Origin: Longilinea sp964536805
GTDB lineage: Bacteria > Chloroflexota > Anaerolineae > Anaerolineales > Anaerolineaceae
DNA: 64,000 bases
Reading direction: 5' to 3'
NCBI GenBank assembly: GCA_964536805.1
Contig: CAZHYQ010000013.1
Span: forward strand, 16,747-80,746
Below are positions 51,767 through 59,764 of the stretch, piece after piece. The notes beneath the pieces were generated by a model that was not told where the DNA came from, searched no databases, and saw only the letters and a list, made by a program, of their open reading frames with translations. The position numbers were made by a program, and so were the translations under genes. The stretch's first letter is position 1. Every line of letters begins with the position of its first letter.

Positions 51767-52437
51767 GTCTGCTGCGTCGGCTCGCCCAATTGGAAGGTGT
51801 GCACGCCCGGCAGCGCGGAGAGATCGTCCAGCAAGGGTTGGATGGGCATTTTACCCGAATAAGTGACCATCACGCGCAGCGTGACAGACTGTTTTTTGAT
51901 GTTTTTATTGACGTACAGGTTCGACATCTCGATATGATGCTTCTTGAGCAGGGCGCGCAGTTCATCGATGCGCAGGAGGTCATCTTTGCCATTGATCATC
52001 AGCGGGATTTGCACGCGGGCGCGCACGACGAATTTTTCAACCAGGTCGAGCAGGGAGAGAATGATCAGCAGGAAAACGGTTGTGGCAGCGCCGACCAGGT
52101 ATTGCCCGGCGCCGACCGCCAGACCGACGATGGCCAGCGTCCACAGCGAGGTGGCCGTGGTGAGGCCGCGGATGGATGCACCGTAACGCAAAATGGCGCC
52201 CGCGCCGAGGAAACCGATGCCGGAGACCACCTGCGCCGCCAACCGCGCGGGGTCGCCGCCGCTGCCGCTGGCCAGGTTGATCGAAAGCGTCATGGCCAAC
52301 GTCGCGCCGACCGCCAGGATCATGTGCGTGCGCAGCCCAGCAGCCTGACCATGGGTTTCACGCTCGAAACCGATCAGCGCACCCAAACCAGCCGCCAGCA
52401 ACAGCCGCAACAAGATTTCAAGCTCGGAAATAGGCAT
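51763..52437 (-). CDS. MgtC/SapB family membrane protein
   Basis: A 224-residue protein with five predicted helices. LGALIGFERETHGQAAGLRT is the MgtC signature, and GIGFLGAGAILRYG follows. A C-terminal cytoplasmic domain of about 80 residues resembles an ACT fold. MgtC proteins are linked to magnesium limitation and to inhibition of ATP synthase. No magnesium transporter is adjacent. Confidence 0.92.
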   Translation of the reverse strand: MPISELEILLRLLLAAGLGALIGFERETHGQAAGLRTHMILAVGATLAMTLSINLASGSGGDPARLAAQVVSGIGFLGAGAILRYGASIRGLTTATSLWTLAIVGLAVGAGQYLVGAATTVFLLIILSLLDLVEKFVVRARVQIPLMINGKDDLLRIDELRALLKKHHIEMSNLYVNKNIKKQSVTLRVMVTYSGKMPIQPLLDDLSALPGVHTFQLGEPTQQT

Positions 52438-52566
52438 GGCATGTTCCCTTTGTGAAGATTATAGCATGTGGGAAAAGGGGGCGATGGGTTGATGTGGGGA
52501 ATCGTGAGCCGTAAAACGCGAAGCGTGAGCCATCGCTGTGCAACCTTTGAGGTGTGAAGAACAGCG

Positions 52567-52582
52567 TGTTTCACGTGAAACA
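52567..52582. other. parS: parS centromere site 1
   Basis: Perfect 16-bp TGTTTCACGTGAAACA, the consensus ParB/Spo0J binding site. It lies about 20.5 kb from the candidate oriC, between the MgtC and CPBP genes. Confidence 0.93.
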
Positions 52583-52693
52583 ACTTTCAGAATTAAAAAC
52601 AGAGGCGGAATACTTCTTCCACCTCTGTCTTGTGTAAACCGCTAACCGCTTGCTGCTAACCCTTCCAGGGCAGGCCGCTAAGAGCTAACCCTT

Positions 52694-53644
52694 TCAGGGC
52701 AGGTTGTTACCAGCTAAATTCTCTTCCTCGACCGGCTGCAGCGCCTTGCGAGAGGCGAAGATCAGAACCGCTGCCAGCATCCAGGCGCTCATGCCGATGA
52801 TTCCCACCGGCAGCGGGCCCAGCAGGACGTTGCCAGCCCCGGGCTTTAATGCCAGCGTGCCCAGGGCGCTGATGCCGTTGATGGCGGCGTGGCCGATGAC
52901 GGCCGGCCAGACGCTGCCGGCGCGCAGGGTGACCCAGGAGAGAAACGAACCCAGGCCGATGCAAACCAGCACCATCAACAGCATGCCCAGCCATGGGTAG
53001 CCTGGATAATCCAGCCCGTAGTTATGTCCCATGGCGATGACCGGCCAGTGCCAGACGCCCCAGATGACGCCGGAAACCAGAACCGCCCGGCGGCCGCCCA
53101 GCGGCATCAGTTTGGGCAGCAGGTAGGCGCGCCAGCCGAACTCCTCGCCGAAGGTGAACAGGCTGTTGAGCAGCGGTGAGATCAGCACCGCCTGCAGCGT
53201 TTCGAATAAGACCAGCGTCACCGGGGTAAAAGCCGCCCCGGATGCGCCGGCCTGCTTCAGCATGGCCTGCACGGAGGTCAATTGGGGGTCAAACGCCGCC
53301 GGGAAGAACAAATAGTACACCGCCGCGCCCAGGATGGTGAAAACCGCCGGCAGCACCCAGGCCGCCAGCCACAGCGGCCAGCCGTGGCGGAATTTCGGCT
53401 GCAGCCCAACATTTTGCCAGCCTTCGCGGGTGATCAGGCGGGTCAGAACGTGCGCAATGGCCGGTGCGCCCATATAAGCGGTGGCCATCAGCACGATGGC
53501 CAGGGTGTAGGGCGAACCCGGCACCAGCGAAGGGCTGCCCACAATGCCGCCGGTCAAGGCAATCACCAGCCCGGTGGCCCAAGCAATGCCGAAGGCGATT
53601 GCGAGAAAAATGAGCAGGCGGCGTTTATCAAGAGTTTGAGTCAT
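52694..53644 (-). CDS. CPBP family intramembrane metalloprotease
   Basis: A 316-residue protein with about eight helices and the three CPBP/Abi motifs: GEEFGWRAYL (EExxxR), WGVWHWPV (FxxxH-like) and GHAAINGIS. Relatives include CAAX proteases and bacteriocin immunity proteins. Its substrate is unknown. It lies between the two parS sites. AGGATCC precedes the start. Confidence 0.9.
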   Translation of the reverse strand: MTQTLDKRRLLIFLAIAFGIAWATGLVIALTGGIVGSPSLVPGSPYTLAIVLMATAYMGAPAIAHVLTRLITREGWQNVGLQPKFRHGWPLWLAAWVLPAVFTILGAAVYYLFFPAAFDPQLTSVQAMLKQAGASGAAFTPVTLVLFETLQAVLISPLLNSLFTFGEEFGWRAYLLPKLMPLGGRRAVLVSGVIWGVWHWPVIAMGHNYGLDYPGYPWLGMLLMVLVCIGLGSFLSWVTLRAGSVWPAVIGHAAINGISALGTLALKPGAGNVLLGPLPVGIIGMSAWMLAAVLIFASRKALQPVEEENLAGNNLP

Positions 53645-53693
53645 AGTAGGATCCTAATTGCTGCCAAAAAAAAAGGAAATTGCTGAATGCTGA

Positions 53694-53721
53694 CCCTGTG
53701 CTGAGCATGCTCAGCACAGGG
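53694..53721. other. Perfect 28-bp palindrome
   Basis: CCCTGTGCTGAGCA followed by its exact complement, with no loop. It lies 28 bases from parS site 2. Could be a protein binding site or cruciform; nothing identifies the partner. Confidence 0.7.
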
Positions 53722-53749
53722 CATGTTTCTGAAGGAAAAGAATTTGGAA

Positions 53750-53765
53750 TGTTTCACGTGAAACA
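53750..53765. other. parS: parS centromere site 2
   Basis: A second perfect TGTTTCACGTGAAACA, 1183 bases from the first. Multiple parS sites near the origin are usual in chromosomes with ParABS. Confidence 0.93.
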
Positions 53766-53904
53766 GGCAGGTCATGGGTCAATGGGTTCTGAGAGTAGGG
53801 TTTTGTGTTCTGGGGGAGCGGTATTTGGCGCACCCCCTCAGAACACATCGACCCGGAACTCAGAACTGGATTTCACTCACGATTCACGGCTTACGCCTCA
53901 CGCT

Positions 53905-54897
53905 TTACGATTCCGCGTCCCGTTTCTCCTGCGCGTTCTGCGCCAGCGAGATCATGCCGGTCAAGCCGCCCAGGTTCATGGTATCCACCGCGCTGGAAGG
54001 CACGATGACCAGTGCGCCTTTCTGCTTGAGGCCTTCAAAGAGCATGTTCATGGCGCGCAGGTGCAGGGCGGTGGGGTTATTGATGTAGGATTCGGAGGCT
54101 TGCGCGAAGCTGGAGGCGATTTGCTTCTCGCTTTCGCCCAGGATGATGCGCGACTGGCGTTCGCGTTCGGCCTGTGCCTGGCGGCTCATGGCGTCTTCTA
54201 GGTCCTGCGGGATGATCACGTCGCGGATTTCGACCGACTGCACGGTGATGCCCCAGGGCGTGGTGCGTTCATCGATGATCTTCTGCAGGTCGGCGTCCAT
54301 TTTAGCGCGCCCGATCAGGATGTCGGCCAGCGTCATCTGCCCGATGACCTCGCGCAGCGCGGTCTGGGCGGCCCAGGCGATGGCAACCTTATAATTCTCC
54401 ACCTCCAGGGCGGCTTTTTCGGCATCCCACACCACCCAGAACAGCACCGCGTCCACATTGACGGGCACCGTATCGCGGGTGAGGGTCTTTTCGGCGCTGA
54501 AGGGGGTGACCATCACGCGCTGGTCGACCCAGATGGTAACGGCGTCTACCAGCGGAAACAGCCAGAACATGCCCGGTCCGCGCAGGTTATGGAACTTGCC
54601 CAGGCGCAGCACCACCGCTTTTTCCCACTGGCGCGCCATGCGCAGCGAATAGAGGATGATCATGCCAACCAGCATCAACCCGATGCTGACCACCAGCGTC
54701 CAGCCGGTGCCAAAGCCGTTTTCATCCATGTAAATGGCCAGACCCACGCCCAGCAGGATGGCCAGGATGCACAGGAACAGCGCCACGCCGTTCATATGGG
54801 CGTCTTCCATGCTCTGCTGGACCTTTTTTTCCGGCTTGAGCGGGCTGTTTGGGTTGAAAAGATTCGAATTTGTTTCGGTGGAGCTTTTTCTTTGCAT
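53905..54897 (-). CDS. SPFH/Band 7 (slipin/stomatin-like) protein
   Basis: A 330-residue protein. Two membrane segments at about 37-85 precede an SPFH domain (KAVVLRLGKFHNLRGPGMFW, DTVPVNVDAVLFWVVWDAEK, WGITVQSVEIRDVIIPQDLE). The C-terminal coil is rich in RQAQAERERQSRI. Slipins form membrane microdomain rings, often with an NfeD partner, which is not seen here. It begins 15 bases after the GntR gene and is probably controlled by it. Confidence 0.92.
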   Translation of the reverse strand: MQRKSSTETNSNLFNPNSPLKPEKKVQQSMEDAHMNGVALFLCILAILLGVGLAIYMDENGFGTGWTLVVSIGLMLVGMIILYSLRMARQWEKAVVLRLGKFHNLRGPGMFWLFPLVDAVTIWVDQRVMVTPFSAEKTLTRDTVPVNVDAVLFWVVWDAEKAALEVENYKVAIAWAAQTALREVIGQMTLADILIGRAKMDADLQKIIDERTTPWGITVQSVEIRDVIIPQDLEDAMSRQAQAERERQSRIILGESEKQIASSFAQASESYINNPTALHLRAMNMLFEGLKQKGALVIVPSSAVDTMNLGGLTGMISLAQNAQEKRDAES

Positions 54898-54912
54898 TTG
54901 ATCCTCGCAATA

Positions 54913-55347
54913 CTAAGGAATGGATGAGTTATCGACTGGTTCATCTGGCGCTTTGCCATTTTTCCAATCGTCAATCTGGCGGGCTGCTTCTTCGGCGGCG
55001 TCCGCAGGGGTGTAGCCCAGGCGCGAAAGCTCGGCCAGCCAGCGCCGCGTCAGCCCAGATAGAGCCTCCTGGCGCAGCACTTTCGCCGCGCCGGGGGAGG
55101 GCTGCTCCAGGATGTAGGTGCCGCGGCCCTGCTGGGTGGAGATCAGGCCGGCCTCATCGAGGATGCGGTAGGCCCGCGCCACGGTATTGAAATTGACGCG
55201 CAGTTCACTGGCCAACTGCCGGACGGTGGGCAACTGGTCGCCCGGGCGCAGCGTACCGCTCCACACCCGGTCTTGCATCTGCTCGACGATTTGGGTGTAG
55301 ATGGGTACGCCCGAACGAAAATCCAGCACCAGCGGCAAAAAGGGCAT
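54913..55347 (-). CDS. GntR family regulator, YtrA subfamily
   Basis: A 144-residue protein from ATG 55347 with GGAGGT seven bases upstream. The winged helix is VPIYTQIVEQMQDRVWSGTL and LPTVRQLASELRVNFNTVAR, AYRILDEAGLISTQQGRGTY. The short C-terminal tail marks the YtrA subfamily, which usually represses its own operon. The partner is the SPFH gene. Confidence 0.9.
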   Translation of the reverse strand: MPFLPLVLDFRSGVPIYTQIVEQMQDRVWSGTLRPGDQLPTVRQLASELRVNFNTVARAYRILDEAGLISTQQGRGTYILEQPSPGAAKVLRQEALSGLTRRWLAELSRLGYTPADAAEEAARQIDDWKNGKAPDEPVDNSSIP

Positions 55348-55360
55348 GCACACCTCCAAT

Positions 55361-55415
55361 AATTGTATCAATGTATCATTGTATGAATTGTATAACGATT
55401 GATGGCGTTTGTCAA
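55361..55415 (-). promoter_or_regulatory. Promoter and iterated operator of the GntR-SPFH operon
   Basis: Minus strand perfect TTGACA (55415-55410), a 17-base spacer and TACAAT (55392-55387). Downstream, GATACATTGATACAAT and ATACAATGATACA give repeated TGATACA-like half-sites, suited to GntR binding over the transcription start. Confidence 0.8.
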
Positions 55416-55510
55416 TAGGGGGAAAAGAGAAAAGTCGCTGTGTGAAGTGGGTTTCTGGCATACGCGATAAAGGACTGGCAGCCGGCCGCGTGTTACAGAT
55501 GGCATAAACC

Positions 55511-55539
55511 TTGTACCGTTAACCGTTTTCAGCTACACT
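55511..55539 (+). promoter_or_regulatory. Possible promoter of the GT2 gene
   Basis: TTGTAC (55511-55516), a 17-base spacer and TACACT (55534-55539), about 30 bases before the ATG. Confidence 0.45.
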
Positions 55540-55569
55540 TCGACATCATCCCGTTTGAAAGCCAGCCCA

Positions 55570-56325
55570 ATGAATCTCCAAACAGATGCCAAAATAGTCA
55601 TCGTACTGCCGGCCTATAACGCCGAAAAGACGCTGGAGCGCACCTTGCACGAAATTCCGGCTGAATATCGCCAGCACGTCATCCTGGTGGACGATGCCTC
55701 GCGCGACGGCACGGTGGCGCTGGCGCGCAAGCTGGGATTGAGCGTGTTTGTGCACCCCAAAAACCGAGGCTACGGCGCCAACCAAAAGACCTGCTACCGC
55801 GAAGCGCTGGCGCAGGGCGCCGACATCGTGGTGATGCTGCACCCCGACCACCAGTACGACGCCAAAGTGATCCCGGACCTGATCTACCCGCTGCTGCGCG
55901 GCGAAGCCGACGCGGCTTTCGGCTCGCGCATGCTGGGCGGCCACCCCATGGAGGGCGGCATGCCATGGTGGAAGTACACCGCCAACATCTTCCTGACGGC
56001 CTGCGCCAACATCGCCTTCCGGCGCTACCTGACCGAAATCCACTCCGGTTTTCGCGCCTACACGCGCAAATACCTGGAGACGGTGCGCTTTGAAGAGAAC
56101 AGCGACGATTTCGTCTTCGATACAGAAATCATTGCCCAGGGCATGGCCAACAACCTCTTTTTCCGCGAAGTGCCCATCGACACGCGCTACTTCCCCGAAG
56201 CCTCCTCAATCAATTTTGGCCGCTCGCTCAAATACGGCTTTGGCGTGCTGGGCACGCTGGCGCGCTATTCGCTGCACCGGCGGGGGATTGTGAGAAGGAA
56301 GAGCTTTTATTCTAGGATGTCTTGA
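55570..56325 (+). CDS. Glycosyltransferase family 2 (dolichyl-phosphate mannosyltransferase-like)
   Basis: A 251-residue protein with the GT-A fold: IVIVLPAYNAEKTL, VDDASRDGT and VMLHPDHQYDAKVI, holding the nucleotide-sugar and metal DxD-like motifs. GMPWWKYTANIFLT and LTEIHSGFRAYTR are typical of DPM1-type enzymes. It probably transfers a sugar to a lipid carrier. It has no C-terminal membrane helix. Start at 55570; an in-frame TTG five codons upstream is possible. Confidence 0.88.
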   Translation: MNLQTDAKIVIVLPAYNAEKTLERTLHEIPAEYRQHVILVDDASRDGTVALARKLGLSVFVHPKNRGYGANQKTCYREALAQGADIVVMLHPDHQYDAKVIPDLIYPLLRGEADAAFGSRMLGGHPMEGGMPWWKYTANIFLTACANIAFRRYLTEIHSGFRAYTRKYLETVRFEENSDDFVFDTEIIAQGMANNLFFREVPIDTRYFPEASSINFGRSLKYGFGVLGTLARYSLHRRGIVRRKSFYSRMS

Positions 56326-56458
56326 TACGTGGTAAAGAAGACAAACCCTTACTGAATGCGCAAAGAGACCAGAGATTCTATGAAATTTCAGTTGGCGCCA
56401 CTGCCTGTAAACAAACAGATTTATCCATTGCATCAATGCCGAAAATGGATTTTATCAA

Positions 56459-57541
56459 TTGAAAATGAACAGAATCAATAAAACCTTCACCCCAATTATG
56501 CAAGCCTTTACTACCACTGAATATGGCTGGTTACAATTATTAATCGTCCTTTTGATTGCTTTCCTTTTTATCTGGATGCCGCAGAATCCGCCCATCGATT
56601 GGGATCTTAATACCAATAATTTTTGGACAGATATCCCTCATACTTATCTCAACAATCCAAATTTTGTTTATCCACCATGGGGTTTAATCTTATTATTGCC
56701 ATATTACCTTATCCAGGCGGCTGGTGCGCGAGTGCTGTCAGTACTTACAATCGGATGGTTGGCTTATAGTCGAAAATGGCCCTTCGTGAATTTCCTTCTG
56801 GTCGTGTTATCACCCTATTTTATGGTCACCATGACGAAAAGTAACATGGATGTTCTGGCAATTGTTTTACCGATCTTGTTATGGGAACATTCGCAAGGGA
56901 AGAAATGGGAAACATTGGCTCGAGGTGTATCCCTATCCATTTTGATGTTGAAACCTCAATGTACAATTCTGTTGATTCTGTACCACTTATGGACAAATCG
57001 AACCGATTGGAAAAGCAATTTGAAGGAATTTGGCATCGTTGGCTTAATTCTTGTGCCGATCAGTATGATTGGTTCTCCGCCATTATTTGTTCAGTGGCTA
57101 AATAACATTATCCAACCATCTGTCCAAAATCAATTTTACTGGTCCGTTAATAATGTCTCATTGAGTGCCCGTTATTCCATCTGGATTGCGATAGGCGTGC
57201 TCGTTCTACTCTGGTCGGTGTTTTTTATGATCAAGAATAGAGGAATGATATTCTGGAAGCAGGATCAGACGATTTCCGCTCTTCTCTTGAGCTCAATGTT
57301 TCTATTGCCATACACCAGCCAACAAAGCATGTCCTCGGGATTGGCGTTCATCCCTTCATGGCCGGGATTTCTCTCACAATTGGTGATTCTTGCTATAACA
57401 TTTTTTGTTCCGAGTTTTTACGACAATATTCCTTTTTGGACGTTATTATTGGCTTTCGTATCATTGCTTTCGTTTTCTATTTTCCTGCGTAACAAGGATG
57501 GCCAACCCCGAAAAAAGGATGGCAACACTAAATTGTCTTAG
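56459..57541 (+). CDS. Hypothetical polytopic membrane protein, AT-rich (GT87/DUF2029-like?)
   Basis: A 360-residue protein with about nine hydrophobic segments. DWDLNTNNFWTDIPHTYLNN, then YPPWGLILLLPYYLIQ, and KSNMDVLAIVLPILLWEHSQ resemble polyprenol-linked glycosyltransferases (DUF2029), but no motif is decisive. GC content is far below the neighbours, suggesting horizontal gain. The GT2 enzyme upstream could provide a lipid-linked sugar (inference). Confidence 0.6.
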   Translation: MKMNRINKTFTPIMQAFTTTEYGWLQLLIVLLIAFLFIWMPQNPPIDWDLNTNNFWTDIPHTYLNNPNFVYPPWGLILLLPYYLIQAAGARVLSVLTIGWLAYSRKWPFVNFLLVVLSPYFMVTMTKSNMDVLAIVLPILLWEHSQGKKWETLARGVSLSILMLKPQCTILLILYHLWTNRTDWKSNLKEFGIVGLILVPISMIGSPPLFVQWLNNIIQPSVQNQFYWSVNNVSLSARYSIWIAIGVLVLLWSVFFMIKNRGMIFWKQDQTISALLLSSMFLLPYTSQQSMSSGLAFIPSWPGFLSQLVILAITFFVPSFYDNIPFWTLLLAFVSLLSFSIFLRNKDGQPRKKDGNTKLS

Positions 57542-57649
57542 AATCCTTGGTAAAAGAAGAAATTTCATCTTCGTAATCTATCCCCGAAAATTTTGGTAAT
57601 AGTGCTCATTATTTCTTTTACTGGTTTTATTACCAGAAATGTAGTCAAC

Positions 57650-58010
57650 CGAGGGCTATTCTATTGATAACCGCATCTTGCTATGATTGCAGGTTTCCAT
57701 GGGTTTTCATCAAATTACGATCAAAACTTACAGACTTTGTATCAAAAACCCTTATACGATAATTATGCGATCCTAGGGATGCTTGTTTATTTTAAAAGGG
57801 AAAATTGCCGGAGATATTGTGGGAAGGAGGGCTATTTCTTCCTTCTATTTTATTCCAAATTTTAGAACCTTATCCGTAGGTCCAGCGCACGTTGTGGGTG
57901 GAATGGCCCAAATCCTGGTAATTTTGGCATTGTTATATTTCATTCTTCAAAAGAAATTATATATCTCGCCAAATGGCATGGAATCCGCCAATCCCCTAAA
58001 TCTAATGTAG
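57650..58010 (+). pseudogene. Decayed AT-rich coding remnant
   Basis: Between the membrane protein and DUF6391 the frames YQNLQTLYQKPLYDNYAIL and VGPAHVVGGMAQILVILALL look protein-like but are broken by frame changes. The latter ends in a hydrophobic segment and ISPNGMESANPLNLM. It may be the tail of a second membrane protein. The rest of 57542-58048 shows nothing. Confidence 0.4.
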
Positions 58011-58048
58011 AATCAAGCCAACATTGGATTCGCATCCAAGGAGGCCTC

Positions 58049-58561
58049 ATGTCGACTCTGGAACGCATTCTGGCAATCTTCCCATTTCAGCGCATCCGCC
58101 GCCACCACGGCATCGAGCATGCCACGCTGCAGGTGCTGGCTGAGAAAAATCCGCGCTTGTCGCTGGCCGGCTATTCGGATGCCCAGGGGTTCTGGGTGGT
58201 GGGCGGCGTGCCCACCGAGGATCTGGAAGCGGCGGTGGCGCAGGCCATCGCCCGCATGAAGGCCGGCGAGACCGGCCTGGCCATCCATCCGCACTGCGGC
58301 ACCAACTTTGTGGCCAGCGGGATAGCTGCCGGCGGTCTGGCCTGGCTGGCTATGCTGCCCTCGGGCGGGCGGCGGCGCTTCGATCGGCTGCCCATCGTGG
58401 TGGCGCTGGCCACCTTCGGGCTCATCCTCAGCCAGCCGCTTGGACCCTGGCTGCAGGCCAAGGTGACCACTTCGCCGGACGTGGGCACGCTGCATGTTGA
58501 TCAAATCATCCGCTACGCGCGCTCGGACATGCCACTGCACCGGGTGCTGGTAAAGGCCTGA
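58049..58561 (+). CDS. DUF6391 family protein
   Basis: A 170-residue protein with the family hallmark IRRHHGIEHATLQVL near the N-terminus, HPHCGTNFVASGIAAGGLAW and a hydrophobic segment around 105-135. DUF6391 occurs mainly in Cyanobacteria and Chloroflexota and has no assigned function. AAGGAGG precedes the start. It lies eight bases upstream of holA, probably in one operon. Confidence 0.8.
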   Translation: MSTLERILAIFPFQRIRRHHGIEHATLQVLAEKNPRLSLAGYSDAQGFWVVGGVPTEDLEAAVAQAIARMKAGETGLAIHPHCGTNFVASGIAAGGLAWLAMLPSGGRRRFDRLPIVVALATFGLILSQPLGPWLQAKVTTSPDVGTLHVDQIIRYARSDMPLHRVLVKA

Positions 58562-58569
58562 GCCGGCGC

Positions 58570-59601
58570 ATGCAGCCCGCCGCCCCTGCCAACGCCAAGC
58601 CGAGCGTCTACCTGCTGTATGGCGATGATACGCACGCCATGCAGGCCTTTGTGCGCGAGTTGATCGCGCGCATGGGCGACCCCGGTCTGGCCGAGATGAA
58701 CACCACCCGCCTGGACGGGAAGACCGCCAGCGAGGAAGATCTGCGCACGGCGGTCGGGTCGCTGCCGTTTTTGAGCGAGCGGCGGCTGGTCATTCTCACG
58801 CATCCGCTGGCGCGCGCGCAGGGCGCCGAGGGGCAGAAGCGATTCTTAACTTTATTGGAGCAGGTTCCGAGTGAAACCGCGCTGGTGCTGCTGGTGGAAG
58901 ACCAGCTTTTCCGCGGCGATTGGGACGTGATGCGCGGCAAGCACTGGCTGCGCAAATGGGTGGAGGAAGCCGGCGGCAAGGGGATGATGCGCGTGTGCGC
59001 TTTGCCGGCGCCTTCTGACATGGCGGGCTGGATTCAAAAAGAGGTGCGCAAGCAGGGTGGGGTTTTTACGCCGGAAGCTGCGCGCACGCTGGCTGCGTCG
59101 GTGGAAACAAACACCGAACTGGCTGTACAGGAAATTACCAAACTGTTGACCTATGCCGGCAGCCGCGCGGTGGAAGCCGAGCACGTGGATCGCCTGTGCA
59201 TGCCGGTGGGTGAAGGGAATATCTTTGAACTGGTGGATGCAGCGGCGGAGGGCCGTACGGCCGAGGCGCTGCGCGCACTGCACACGCTGCTGGAGTTTCA
59301 GGAGCCCGGCCTGGTGTTCGGCATGCTCACCCGCCAGTACCGCCTGCTGATTCAGGCGCGCGAGATCGTGGATGACGGCGGCAGCGCGGCGGAAATTGGC
59401 AGATTATTGAATCAAAAAGATTTTGTCTCCAATAAGCTGGCGCGGCAGGTGAGCCGTTTTTCGATGGACGATCTGCGCGCGATTTACCACCGCCTGCTGC
59501 AGCTTGACGAGGACTCCAAGAACGGGCAGAGCGACCTGATCACCGGGTTGGATGTCTTTGTGGCCGGCCTGGCAGTTCCTGAATCATCTTTGGAGTCATA
59601 A
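58570..59601 (+). CDS. holA: DNA polymerase III delta subunit
   Basis: A 343-residue clamp-loader subunit. The N-terminal domain opens SVYLLYGDDTHAMQAFVREL and includes SLPFLSERRLVIL, the beta-clamp contact region. The C-terminal collar helices include GNIFELVDAAAEGRTAEALR and LVFGMLTRQYRLLIQAREI. It opens the DnaN ring during loading. Overall length is normal. Confidence 0.92.
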   Translation: MQPAAPANAKPSVYLLYGDDTHAMQAFVRELIARMGDPGLAEMNTTRLDGKTASEEDLRTAVGSLPFLSERRLVILTHPLARAQGAEGQKRFLTLLEQVPSETALVLLVEDQLFRGDWDVMRGKHWLRKWVEEAGGKGMMRVCALPAPSDMAGWIQKEVRKQGGVFTPEAARTLAASVETNTELAVQEITKLLTYAGSRAVEAEHVDRLCMPVGEGNIFELVDAAAEGRTAEALRALHTLLEFQEPGLVFGMLTRQYRLLIQAREIVDDGGSAAEIGRLLNQKDFVSNKLARQVSRFSMDDLRAIYHRLLQLDEDSKNGQSDLITGLDVFVAGLAVPESSLES

Positions 59602-59602
59602 G

Positions 59603-59620
59603 GCCGGGTTGGCACCCGGC
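59603..59620 (+). terminator. GC-rich stem after holA
   Basis: GCCGGGT TGGC ACCCGGC with only a weak T-containing tail. A possible inefficient terminator. Confidence 0.4.
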
Positions 59621-59764
59621 TTGCAACCATCTTCTATTACAATTAACCGACCGCATTTTGCGTTGCAATGAAACCGCCAGGCCGATTTCGGCAAAGGACG
59701 GGCAGAAGGACGAATCTGCCCGCTTCACCGGACCCGGTCCGCGGGGTATGGATGGGAGACGGGT

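Noticed and set aside
52500..52583. Small ORF beginning MFHVKHAVL
   Set aside because: It is the translation of the parS palindrome and has no gene-like features.
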